Shown here one piece after another: positions 15,990-24,454 of a stretch of DNA of 64,000 nt. Numbering within the stretch: position 1 is the stretch's first letter; every line of letters starts with the position of its first letter. The DNA comes from Halolamina litorea. Its GTDB lineage: Archaea > Halobacteriota > Halobacteria > Halobacteriales > Haloferacaceae. A program made the position numbers and the translations under genes. The stretch covers positions 186,001-250,000 of the forward strand of contig NZ_JANHGR010000001.1 in the NCBI RefSeq assembly GCF_026616205.1, read 5' to 3'. The notes under the pieces were generated by a model. It was not told the DNA's origin, did no database searches, and worked only from the letters and a program-made list of their open reading frames with translations.

Positions 15990-17333
15990 TCAGTGGTCGT
16001 GGTCGTGGTCGTGATCGTGGTCGTGATCGTGGTCGTGCCCACCGTCGCCCGCGATGGCGGCACCCTCGCCGTCGATCATGTCCATGTTCTTGAGGTTGTC
16101 ACGCTCCTCGAAGCCCTGCACGGCGTCCATCACGTCCTCCTGGGTCAGTTCGCGGCGACCCTCGGTGAGCGCCTGCAGGACGGCCTCCCGCAGCACCATC
16201 CGGAGGTCGGAGCCGGTCAGCCCCTCGGTCTCCTCGGCGACGGCGTCGGGGTCGAACTCGGCCATCTGCATGTCTCGGGTGACGATGCGGAGGATGTCCG
16301 AACGCATCTGCTGGTCGGGCTTGGGGAAGTTCACGACCTCGTCGAATCGGCGCCACGCGGCGGCGTCGAGCTGGTCGGGGTGGTTCGTCGCCGCAACCGT
16401 CAGCACCTCGTCGCGCACCAGCGAGATGTCGTCGATGCTCTTGAGCAGCGTGTTGACCGCCCGCTTGAGCGCGGCGTGCTCGTCGGACTTGCGGGTCTTG
16501 GCGACGGAGTCGAACTCGTCGATGAAGAGGATACACGGCGAGAGGCGCTTTGCGACCTCGAAGGTCTTCTCGACGTTCTTGGCCGTCTCGCCGAGGTACT
16601 GGCTCGTGACCATCGACAGCTTGACCTCGACGAACGGGAGGCCCAGTTCGTGGGCCAGCCCGCGGGAGATAGTGGTCTTCCCGGTGCCGGGTGGGCCGAC
16701 GAAGAGGATCTTCCCGATCTCGCTCAGGCCGATGCTGGCGAGGTAGTCGCGGTTCTCGATCGCGGTGACGATCTTCTGGACCTCGTTGCTCTGGTCGTTG
16801 GTCAACACGAGGTCGTCGAGGGTGGTCTCGATCTCCTCGGGGGCGAGGATGTGGACCAGATCGAGCATCTCGGCGTCCTCCTCCTCGTCGAAGTACTCGT
16901 CGAGCAGGGAGTCGATCCAGACCCGGTCGGCCTGGATCGGCTGGTTGTCCGCGCGGGCCTCCTCGCGGGTGACGCTCACGCCGTCCTCGTCGCGGGCGGC
17001 GTAGGCGAGCGTGGGGTTCGAGGCCATCCGGTCGTCCTCGACGCGGTCGAGGAGCCACTCGAGGGCCATGTCGGGCTGGGTCAGCGAGATCTCGCCGGAG
17101 AACTCCGTGCGCTGGGTAAAGAGCAGATCCGAGACGGCGTCCCACGGGTGGTCGACGCCGGTAGCAGTTCGCGCACGGTCCTGCGTGACCGCGAGCGGGC
17201 GTTCGATCGACCCGTCGGACCAGAACACCTGCCGGAAGCGGGGCGGGAGGTCGCCCTCGTCCAGCTCTTCGTCCTCGGTGTAGGTGTGGGCAGTCACCAG
17301 GAACTCTACGACGTCGACGGCGGGCTCGCTCAT
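15990..17333 (-). CDS. AAA+ ATPase with C-terminal His-Asp repeat tail
   Basis: A 447-residue protein. The N-terminal 160 residues are acidic and family-specific; a classic AAA module follows. Walker A is GPPGTGKTT (near residue 214), Walker B ILFIDEFDSVA (near 270), sensor-1 VAATNHP (near 318), then AAWRRFDEVVNFPKP with an Arg finger and the sensor-2 segment GLTGSDLRMVLREAV. After an acidic linker the last 15 residues alternate His and Asp, a possible metal-binding tail. It is a haloarchaeal cytoplasmic ATPase of proteasome/FtsH-like ancestry; substrates are unknown. The start is ATG 17333. The tail-coding repeat (CAC/GAC runs) at 15993-16035 is prone to length change. Confidence 0.85.
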   Translation of the reverse strand: MSEPAVDVVEFLVTAHTYTEDEELDEGDLPPRFRQVFWSDGSIERPLAVTQDRARTATGVDHPWDAVSDLLFTQRTEFSGEISLTQPDMALEWLLDRVEDDRMASNPTLAYAARDEDGVSVTREEARADNQPIQADRVWIDSLLDEYFDEEEDAEMLDLVHILAPEEIETTLDDLVLTNDQSNEVQKIVTAIENRDYLASIGLSEIGKILFVGPPGTGKTTISRGLAHELGLPFVEVKLSMVTSQYLGETAKNVEKTFEVAKRLSPCILFIDEFDSVAKTRKSDEHAALKRAVNTLLKSIDDISLVRDEVLTVAATNHPDQLDAAAWRRFDEVVNFPKPDQQMRSDILRIVTRDMQMAEFDPDAVAEETEGLTGSDLRMVLREAVLQALTEGRRELTQEDVMDAVQGFEERDNLKNMDMIDGEGAAIAGDGGHDHDHDHDHDHDHDH

Positions 17334-17405
17334 CTCGGATAACTTGCCGGTCCAGTCGGTTAAGCGCGTCGGAACCCGGGATCGCTGGACGATTCGGGAG
17401 GTCGA

Positions 17406-17705
17406 TCACCGACCCCGGAACGGCCGGTAGTGACGCACGATCGGCGCGAAGTACGCCACGATCCCCGTGTACACCTCGACGACGAACGCCGATGCGGTGA
17501 CGACTCCGACGCCCAGCCACAGCCAGCGCGGCTCGTTCGGGAGCAGTTCCAACACGCCGATCGCGGCGATCCCCGCCGCCAGCGTCGGCCCCGCTACGCG
17601 GTGCACCCCTTCCCGATCGAGGCCGTGGCGGTAGTACGCGATCAGGGCACCGACGCCGATGACGACGTTCAACACGGCGCTTGCGGGATTACTCAGGAGC
17701 GCCAT
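17406..17705 (-). CDS. Small three-helix membrane protein
   Basis: A 99-residue protein with three clear hydrophobic segments (about residues 8-24, 38-54 and 62-84) and a basic C-terminus ending RHYRPFRGR. I do not recognise a family. A TATA-like ATTAATC sequence at about 17760 lies 55 nt upstream on this strand, so a short leader is likely. It sits between the AAA+ ATPase and the Agl23-like gene on the same strand. Confidence 0.6.
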   Translation of the reverse strand: MALLSNPASAVLNVVIGVGALIAYYRHGLDREGVHRVAGPTLAAGIAAIGVLELLPNEPRWLWLGVGVVTASAFVVEVYTGIVAYFAPIVRHYRPFRGR

Positions 17706-17774
17706 CGACGCCCCACGAACGACACTCGGCCATAGCTCACCGTTCGCCTCGATCCAACATTAATCTATCCGTTG

Positions 17775-19547
17775 TCAGGAACGGTTTCGCGGGGCCGTCG
17801 ATCGCCCGTCGAGCCGCGATTCGTCGACGAACGCTACCACCGTCTGCTCGTGGTAGAGCCCGAGGTCGTAGGCCGTCCGCTCGTAGCCCCGGTCGGTCAG
17901 GATCGGGCCGGCCTCGTCGGCCGCCGACCCGTTCGCGAACACCACCGGCGGGAGCGACCCGCGTTCCCGGAGCACGTCCGGGTCGCGGCTGTACGACGAC
18001 GGCGCGCCGGCGCGCTCGACGTACCAGGGCATCGGCAGCCGGCCGAGCCACCACCCGAGCCAGTTCGCGTCACCGGTGGGCTGGTGGTCGTCGAGCGACT
18101 CGTTTGGCAGGTAGTACTGGTCGCCGTAGTAGAGCACGCCGCCGTCGTCGGCCGCGTCGTCGACGACCGCCCGCATCGGCGCGAGGTCGTCGGCCGGCTG
18201 TGCCGACTGTGCGAGCACGTTCACGTACAGCGGCGGCGTCACCGACGAGGCCGCGAGCACCAGCGGGACGTGGACCGTCGAGAGTACCACCAGCCCGGCG
18301 AGCGCGTAGCGGGCGTAGCGCCGCCGGGCGTCGGCGTCCGGGGCCGCCGCCCGCCACGGCCGCTCACGGGCCAGCGCGACCCAGCCGACCGCGGAGACGG
18401 GGAACAGCGGCAGCGCGATGTGCACCGGAATCCACGGCGCGGGGATGTCCGTCGCCAGCGGGTAGCCCAGCGTAGCGGCAGCGCCCCACGCGGTCAGTGG
18501 GACCACGAGCGGGCGAGCACCGGCCCGAAGCTCCCGGGCGAACGCGTAGCCGGCGCCGACGACGACCGGCAGGGCGCCGACGAGCAGGTACGCCCAGAGA
18601 CGCCCGGCGAAGCCGAGGTAGGCGTGGCTCCGCTCGCCGGCCCAGAGGCTCGCGGCGAACGTCTCCCACGTCCCGACGGTGGCGCGCTCGACCAGCGCGA
18701 GCCAGCCCACCTTCCCCGCCAGTGCGGCACCCAGCGAGGGGTCACCTGCGGGCCCGCGCGGGGCGAGGAAGAACGCGACGGGGACGAGGGCGACCAGCAG
18801 GGCCGGAGCCACGGCAGGGAGGTGACGGGCTGCCACTGTCCGGGCGCGCCCGAGAGACTCCCGGAGGGCCGTCGACGGTGACGCCCCGGTTCCAGAGCCG
18901 CCCCCGTCGCGCCACGGGAGCAGCACCGCAACCGCCGGCCAGCCAACGGCGACCGCCGCCGCACCCGCCGCACAGGCGGCGTACAGCAGCACGTTCTCCT
19001 TCGTCGGGATCGCGAGGCCGGCGAACAGCCCCGCGGCGACGACGTGGCGTCGGTGCCCGGTCGCGACCGCCCGGACCGCGAACCCCAGCGCGAACAGCGC
19101 GAACACGGCGAGGGGCACGTCCGAGCGCATGAACCGCGAGTAGTAGACCAGCCCCGGCGTGACCGCGAGCAGGAGCGCCAGCACGACGGTCTCGTCGTCG
19201 TCGAGGAGGGCGCCGTCGGTACTGGCTGCGGAGCGACGGAACAGCAGCGCCGACAGCGGCGCGAGGCCGCCGATCAGGGCGACCGGGAGCCGGGCCGTGA
19301 ACGCCGTCGGTCCGAGGCGCTCGAACAGCGGCGCGGTCAGGATCGGTACCAGCGGGCCGTGGATTACGGGCCGGTAGGCGAAGCCGGCGCCGCGGGCGTA
19401 CCGCAGCGTCCAGTAGCCGACGCGGGCTTCGTCCCAGTGCATCGATCGGTCGCCCAGCGCGACCACTCGGAGGAGGAGGGAGAGCGCAGTGAGCGCCAGC
19501 ACGGCCGCGACGGGCCGGCGACGCGCCCAACGGGCGGGGTGGAGCAC
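17775..19547 (-). CDS. Agl23-like (TIGR03663-type) polytopic membrane protein
   Basis: A 590-residue membrane protein with about ten helices and a large C-terminal extracellular part. Near residue 35 it carries SMHWDEARVGYWTLRYARG and then HGPLVPILTAPLF. The acidic DEA in the first loop and the HGP motif are typical of GT-C type glycosyltransferases, especially the haloarchaeal proteins annotated as TIGR03663 or flippase-associated Agl23. I use GTG 19547 because the next upstream codon that could start the frame is GTA, not a start. A role in dolichol-linked glycan handling is inferred from family only. It is divergent from the thiolase gene. Confidence 0.75.
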   Translation of the reverse strand: MLHPARWARRRPVAAVLALTALSLLLRVVALGDRSMHWDEARVGYWTLRYARGAGFAYRPVIHGPLVPILTAPLFERLGPTAFTARLPVALIGGLAPLSALLFRRSAASTDGALLDDDETVVLALLLAVTPGLVYYSRFMRSDVPLAVFALFALGFAVRAVATGHRRHVVAAGLFAGLAIPTKENVLLYAACAAGAAAVAVGWPAVAVLLPWRDGGGSGTGASPSTALRESLGRARTVAARHLPAVAPALLVALVPVAFFLAPRGPAGDPSLGAALAGKVGWLALVERATVGTWETFAASLWAGERSHAYLGFAGRLWAYLLVGALPVVVGAGYAFARELRAGARPLVVPLTAWGAAATLGYPLATDIPAPWIPVHIALPLFPVSAVGWVALARERPWRAAAPDADARRRYARYALAGLVVLSTVHVPLVLAASSVTPPLYVNVLAQSAQPADDLAPMRAVVDDAADDGGVLYYGDQYYLPNESLDDHQPTGDANWLGWWLGRLPMPWYVERAGAPSSYSRDPDVLRERGSLPPVVFANGSAADEAGPILTDRGYERTAYDLGLYHEQTVVAFVDESRLDGRSTAPRNRS

Positions 19548-19661
19548 GGACTGAGGTGTTCGCCCGCCAGTAAGTGCTTTCCCTGTTACGGGTCCGACAA
19601 CGCTCGACCACGGCCGCCGCGTTCGGTCGGATTTATCCCGGCGCCGGCCAACTCGGGGGGT

Positions 19662-20798
19662 ATGTCGACACCAGTCGTCGTACACGCACGCCGGACCCCG
19701 CAGGGCAAGGAAGACGGCGTCTTCGCCGAGACCCGGAGCGAGGACCTCTCGGTCCCGCTGATCGAGGACGCGCTCGAGACCACCGGCGTCGACCCCGAGG
19801 ACGTCGACGACCTCATGTGGGGCGTCGCCCAGCAGCGCGGCGAACAGGACAACAACGTCGCCCGCGTCATCGCGCTGCTGTCCTCGCTGGGCGAGGGGAC
19901 GCCGGCGACGACGATCAACCGCTGGTGTGCCTCCTCGATGCAGGCGGTCATCTCCGCGGCCGACGCCGTCGCGGCGGGCAACCGCGACTGCATCGTCGCC
20001 GGCGGCGTCGAGAACATGAGCCGCGTCCCGATGGACGGCGACTCCTACCAGCAGCTCCACCCCGCGCTGACGGAGCAGTACAACCTCTTCCAGCTCCAGA
20101 TGGGGATGACCGCCGAGAAGGTCGCCGAGGAGTACGACGTGAGCCGCGAGGCACAGGACGAATACGCCGCCAAGAGCCAGCAGCGCGCGGTCGAGGCCAC
20201 CGAGTCGGGCCGCTTCGACGACGAGATCCTCCCCATCGAGACCGAGGACGGCGTCGTCTCCGAGGACGAGGGGATCCGACCGGGCACCACCGCCGAGAAG
20301 CTCTCGGGGCTCCCGCCGGCGTTCACCGGCGACGGCACCGTTACCGCCGGCAACTCCAGTCAGATCTCCGATGGGGCGTCGCTGGTGATGGTCACCTCCG
20401 AGGCGTTCGCCGACGAGCACGACCTCGATATCGTCGCCGAGATCGGTACCAACGAAGTCGTCGGCGTCGACCCGACGGTCATGGGGATCGGCCCGGTGCC
20501 GGCGACGAAGGGGCTGCTCGAACGCGCCGGCACCGACATCGAGGACTACGACCTCGTCGAACTGAACGAGGCGTTCGCCTCCCAGTGTGTCTACGCCCGC
20601 GACGAACTCGGCATCCCGGAGGACCAGTTCAACGTCAACGGCGGCGCCATCGCCATCGGTCACCCGCTCGGTGCGAGTGGCGCCCGGCTGCCCGTGACGC
20701 TGCTCCACGAGATGCAGAAGCGCGGCGACTCCCGCGGGCTGGCGACGCTCTGTGTCGGCTTCGGCCAGGGCGCGGCGATCGAGTTCCTGATGGAGTAA
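19662..20798 (+). CDS. Thiolase (acetyl-CoA C-acyltransferase)
   Basis: A 378-residue thiolase with all catalytic elements: nucleophilic Cys in NRWCASSMQ (near residue 89), LNEAFA (near 304), His in GHPLGASGAR (near 335) and the second Cys in LCVGFGQG (near 365). It should cleave or condense acyl-CoA with CoA or acetyl-CoA. Start ATG 19662 follows a TATA-like GATTTATCC by about 25 nt, so the message is leaderless; longer frames are shadows. Nearby genes for an MBL hydrolase and an acyl-CoA synthetase fit a fatty-acid or beta-oxidation context, though each has its own promoter. Confidence 0.93.
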   Translation: MSTPVVVHARRTPQGKEDGVFAETRSEDLSVPLIEDALETTGVDPEDVDDLMWGVAQQRGEQDNNVARVIALLSSLGEGTPATTINRWCASSMQAVISAADAVAAGNRDCIVAGGVENMSRVPMDGDSYQQLHPALTEQYNLFQLQMGMTAEKVAEEYDVSREAQDEYAAKSQQRAVEATESGRFDDEILPIETEDGVVSEDEGIRPGTTAEKLSGLPPAFTGDGTVTAGNSSQISDGASLVMVTSEAFADEHDLDIVAEIGTNEVVGVDPTVMGIGPVPATKGLLERAGTDIEDYDLVELNEAFASQCVYARDELGIPEDQFNVNGGAIAIGHPLGASGARLPVTLLHEMQKRGDSRGLATLCVGFGQGAAIEFLME

Positions 20799-20878
20799 GG
20801 CCGGAACGGCACCGTTCTCGCGCTTTCGGTGGCCCCGCTCCCACCGGATTTACTACGGACCGCCGATCACCCCGAGCT

Positions 20879-21346
20879 ATGCGCCGGGACCTGCGTCGAC
20901 TGCTCGCCCAGCCGGCAGTGTTCGCGTTCCTCTACGGCGGGGCGTCGGTCGTCGTCGCCGTGATCGGTCTCGTCGACACCGCCGCGCGCGGCGCTGTCGT
21001 CGTCACCGCACTGCTCGTCGGCTCCTACGTCGCCGTCACCCGCGTGCTCCCTCTCCCCCACCCCGACCGACCGGTCCACATGACCCGCTACGACACGGTC
21101 GACGACGTGGTCGTCAACAACGACGCGAAGCTCGTGCTCTCGGCCGTGGTTCCGGTCGCGACGCTACTCCCGTTCCTGTTCCTCCCGGTATCGGTGTACG
21201 ACGCCGTCGGTCTCGGCTTGGTCGGCCTCCTGCTCGTCGGAGCGTACCTGGCCGAGGCGTGGGCCGTCTTTCGACTCACGGCACAGTACCTTCCGCCGCA
21301 CGCACCGCATCTCTTCGGTGACGACTACGAGCCGCCACTCGACTGA
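20879..21346 (+). CDS. Membrane protein of unknown function
   Basis: A 155-residue protein with four hydrophobic segments in two pairs: FAFLYGGASVVVAVIGLVD and VVVTALLVGSYVAV near the N-terminus, then LVLSAVVPVATLLPFLFLP and GLVGLLLVGAYLAEAW. A polar loop, RYDTVDDVVVNNDAKL, joins the pairs. No family is recognised. Start ATG 20879 lies about 30 nt after GATTTACTA, a good leaderless promoter, so the long frame running through the thiolase gene is disregarded. It is flanked by thiolase and MBL genes in the same direction. Confidence 0.65.
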   Translation: MRRDLRRLLAQPAVFAFLYGGASVVVAVIGLVDTAARGAVVVTALLVGSYVAVTRVLPLPHPDRPVHMTRYDTVDDVVVNNDAKLVLSAVVPVATLLPFLFLPVSVYDAVGLGLVGLLLVGAYLAEAWAVFRLTAQYLPPHAPHLFGDDYEPPLD

Positions 21347-21406
21347 TCGGGACACGTCTGCGCCCTATCCCTACCGTTTTTCTCCCGTCCGGCCCCCTAC
21401 CGAGCC

Positions 21407-22312
21407 ATGAGCATCGGCGACGTGTCCGCGGTCGAAGGCACTGACGACACCCACTACGTCGACACCGGGATGTACGGCACCGCCGAGTACGGCTCCGTCT
21501 ACGTCATCGACGGCGACCGTACTGCCGTCGTCGACTCCGGCACGGGCGGCGACTACGACGCGATCGCTGGCGCGCTCGACGAACTCGGGATCGAGTCGCT
21601 GGACGCGGTGGTCCTCACGCACGTCCACCTCGACCACGCCGGCGGCGCCGGCCACCTGCTGCAGGACTACCCCGACGCCACCGCGTACATCCACGAGCGC
21701 GGCGCCCGGCACCTGACCGACCCCGAGCGACTCGTCGCCGGCACCAAAGACGCCGTCGGCGAGCAGTGGTCCTACTACGCCGAGCCGGTTCCGGCGCCCG
21801 AGGACCGTGTCGTCGGCCTCGCCGACGGCGACCGGATCGACCTCGGTGACCGAACCCTCACCGCTCACGAGGCGCCGGGCCACGCGCCCCACCAGCACGT
21901 CTTCCACGACCCCGACTCGGGGATCGTCTACACCGGCGACGCCGCCGGCCTCTACGTCCCCTCGGAGGACGCGATTCGGGAGACCAGCCCACCGCCGCAG
22001 TTCGACCTCGATCAGGCCCGCCGGGACGTGTCGACCATCGCTGACCTCGGCCCGGAAACCCTCGCGTTCGCCCACTTCGGCCCGCGGGAGTACGACGCCG
22101 ACCTGCTGAACGGCTACAAGCGCACCCTAATGGAGTGGGTCGAGGCCGTCCGGCGCAAGCGCGCGGAACTTGAGGACGACGAGGCGGTGATCGAACACTT
22201 CGTCGCCCACGCTGACGAGTCGCCGGGCGCCGAGGCGTGGGGCGAGGAGAAGGCCGAGGCGGAGATGCGCCTGAACACGCGGGGCGTGCTGGCGTACTTG
22301 GACCGCTCGTAG
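21407..22312 (+). CDS. MBL-fold metallo-hydrolase
   Basis: A 301-residue metallo-beta-lactamase fold enzyme. The zinc motif HVHLDHAGG (HxHxDH) is near residue 76, with further ligands expected in LTAHEAPGHAPHQ (His near 157-163), GIVYTGDAAG (Asp near 180) and LAFAHFGP (His near 224). The C-terminal 75 residues are helical and charged. The family includes glyoxalase II-like thioesterases and lactonases. The substrate cannot be read from sequence, though the neighbouring acyl-CoA genes would allow a thioester. The T-rich TTTTTCTCC near 21377 may be its promoter. Confidence 0.85.
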   Translation: MSIGDVSAVEGTDDTHYVDTGMYGTAEYGSVYVIDGDRTAVVDSGTGGDYDAIAGALDELGIESLDAVVLTHVHLDHAGGAGHLLQDYPDATAYIHERGARHLTDPERLVAGTKDAVGEQWSYYAEPVPAPEDRVVGLADGDRIDLGDRTLTAHEAPGHAPHQHVFHDPDSGIVYTGDAAGLYVPSEDAIRETSPPPQFDLDQARRDVSTIADLGPETLAFAHFGPREYDADLLNGYKRTLMEWVEAVRRKRAELEDDEAVIEHFVAHADESPGAEAWGEEKAEAEMRLNTRGVLAYLDRS

Positions 22313-22332
22313 GAATCAACCCGGAACAACAC

Positions 22333-22348
22333 TCCGGACGTGTCCGGA
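22333..22348 (+). promoter_or_regulatory. Palindrome directly upstream of the acyl-CoA synthetase TATA box
   Basis: TCCGGACGTGTCCGGA is a perfect 7-bp inverted repeat with a 2-nt centre. It abuts ACTTTATGG, the likely TATA element (22349-22357) of the gene at 22382. The position suits an operator or activator site; it could also be the 3' hairpin of the MBL gene, whose stop is 20 nt upstream. Confidence 0.55.
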
Positions 22349-22381
22349 ACTTTATGGTCGTTCCCGACACACCCCGGGATT

Positions 22382-24358
22382 ATGGATATTCGCGAGGCCG
22401 AGCAGGGGTTCGACCACCCTGTAATCGGGGACGACACGCTGCCGGCGATGTTCGAGGCCAGCGCCGAGCGCAACGCCGGGAACGTCGCCCAGCGCTACAA
22501 GGGGGGGATCTACGATCGGTCGCTGGTCGCGTCGGGCGTCGTCGACGCCGCGCCGACGGGTGACTACGCCGACCTGCGCTACGAGGAGACCCGGGAGGTC
22601 GTGCGCAACCTCGCTGCGGGGTTCCGGGACCTCGGCATCGAAGCGGGCGACCGCGTCGGCCTCTTCGCCAACACCCGGATGGAGTGGGCCCAGACCGACT
22701 TCGCCGTGCTCGCCGCCGGCGGCGTCGTCACCACCGTCTACAGCGGTTCCTCCCAGACCCAGACGGAGTACCTCCTCGACGACGCGGGCGCCGACGGCGT
22801 CGTCGTCGAGAACGGGGACCTGCTCCACAAGGTGCTCGCCGTCGAGGACGACCTGGATCTCTCCTTCATCGTCGTGATGGACGAACCCGCCGACGGCAGC
22901 GGCGCCGCGGGGGCGGTCCGGGACCGCGACGACGTGTTCACGCTCGGTGACCTCCACGAGCGCGGCGCCGAGGCGTTCGACGAGGAGACCTACCAGGGCT
23001 GGCTTGACGAGCGCCACCCCGAGGACTTGGCGAGCCTTGTCTACACCTCCGGGACGACCGGCCAGCCCAAGGGCGTACAGCTGACCCACTGGAACTTCCG
23101 CTCGAACGTGAACCAGTGTTTCCGGCGGTTCGGCCCCCGCCCCGACCGCGACCCGGACATGCCGACGACCGACACCGACACCGTCGCACTCTCGTTCCTG
23201 CCGCTCGCGCACGTCTTCGAACGGCTCTCGGGGCACTTCCTGATGCTCGCCGTCGGCGCTACCGTCGCCTACGCCGAGAGCCCCGACACGCTACGTGAGG
23301 ACTTCCAACTCGTCAAGCCGACGACGTTCACCAGCGTCCCCCGCGTGTACGAGAAGCTCTACGCCGCCGTGCGCGAACAGGCCGGCGAGTCGCCGGTCAG
23401 CAAACGGATCTTCGAGTGGGCCGTCGACGTGGCCCGCGACTACGAGCGCGCCGAGAACCCCGGGATGCTCCTCTCGGCCCAACACGGGATCGCCGACCGA
23501 CTCGTCTACTCCAGCGTCCGGGAGGCGCTGGGCGACAACATCGACTTCTTCGTCTCCGGCGGCGGCAGCCTCTCGGAGGACCTCTGCCGGCTGTTCCACG
23601 GCATGGGCATCCCGATCCTCGAGGGCTACGGCCTGACCGAGACCGCACCCGTCCTGAGCGTCAACCCAATCGAGGACCCCAAGCCCGGAACGATCGGACC
23701 CCCGGTCGTCGACGTGGAGACCCGGATCGACGAGTCCGTCGGCGTCGTCGACGACGGCACGACCTCCGGGCAGACCGGGGAACTGCTCGTCCGCGGCCCG
23801 AACGTCACCGACGGCTACTGGGAGAAACCCGAGGCGACCGAGGAAGCCTTCCTCGAGGACGAGGACGGCGGCGAGCCGTGGTTCCGGACCGGCGACGTGG
23901 TCGAGATTCGAGAGGACGGCTACATCACCTTCCGCGAGCGCGCCAAACAGCTGATGAAGCTCTCGACGGGCAAGATGGTGCCGCCGGGGCCCATCGAGGA
24001 CGCCTTCGCCGAGAACGAACTGATCGAGCAGGTGATGGTCATCGGCGACGCCCGGAAGTTCGTCAGCGCCTTGGTCGTCCCCGAGTTCGAGGCCGTCCGG
24101 GCGTGGGGCGAGAGCGAGGGGCTCGACCTCCCCGAGAGCGACGCCGAACTCTGTGGCGACGACCGCGTCCGCGACCGCATCCAGTCGGAAGTCGAGTCGA
24201 TCAACGAGCGCTTCGAGAGCCACGAGCGGATCAAGCAGTTCCGGCTGGTCGAGGAGGAGTTCACCCCCGAGAACGACCTGCTGACGCCGACGATGAAGAA
24301 GAAACGCCGCAAGATCCTCGACCGCTGGGCCGACGAGGTCGACGACCTCTACGAGTGA
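22382..24358 (+). CDS. Long-chain acyl-CoA synthetase (AMP-binding)
   Basis: A 658-residue adenylate-forming enzyme. Motif A10/P-loop LVYTSGTTGQPKGVQ lies near residue 220, SFLPLAHVFERL near 275, the A5 motif EGYGLTETAPVLSVNP near 415, WFRTGDVVEI near 500 and a terminal catalytic-lysine region LLTPTMKKKRR near 640. It should activate long or medium fatty acids to acyl-CoA via acyl-AMP. The length is typical of the FACL group. Start ATG 22382 follows a TATA-like element by about 28 nt and is probably leaderless. The neighbouring thiolase supports a role in fatty-acid breakdown or lipid-derived CoA metabolism. Confidence 0.92.
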   Translation: MDIREAEQGFDHPVIGDDTLPAMFEASAERNAGNVAQRYKGGIYDRSLVASGVVDAAPTGDYADLRYEETREVVRNLAAGFRDLGIEAGDRVGLFANTRMEWAQTDFAVLAAGGVVTTVYSGSSQTQTEYLLDDAGADGVVVENGDLLHKVLAVEDDLDLSFIVVMDEPADGSGAAGAVRDRDDVFTLGDLHERGAEAFDEETYQGWLDERHPEDLASLVYTSGTTGQPKGVQLTHWNFRSNVNQCFRRFGPRPDRDPDMPTTDTDTVALSFLPLAHVFERLSGHFLMLAVGATVAYAESPDTLREDFQLVKPTTFTSVPRVYEKLYAAVREQAGESPVSKRIFEWAVDVARDYERAENPGMLLSAQHGIADRLVYSSVREALGDNIDFFVSGGGSLSEDLCRLFHGMGIPILEGYGLTETAPVLSVNPIEDPKPGTIGPPVVDVETRIDESVGVVDDGTTSGQTGELLVRGPNVTDGYWEKPEATEEAFLEDEDGGEPWFRTGDVVEIREDGYITFRERAKQLMKLSTGKMVPPGPIEDAFAENELIEQVMVIGDARKFVSALVVPEFEAVRAWGESEGLDLPESDAELCGDDRVRDRIQSEVESINERFESHERIKQFRLVEEEFTPENDLLTPTMKKKRRKILDRWADEVDDLYE

Positions 24359-24454
24359 CCATCCGGGCGTGGGATAGTAGCCACGTTTAAGCGACCCCGT
24401 CGGGAACTTTTCGGTGTGCGGTCGAATCGACAGTTCATGACCGGGGGAGCGTAG

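Noticed and set aside
17775-20708. 977-codon reverse frame joining the Agl23-like gene to sequence antisense to thiolase
   Set aside because: The region beyond 19547 is antisense to an intact thiolase and is not membrane-like; the gene start is GTG 19547.
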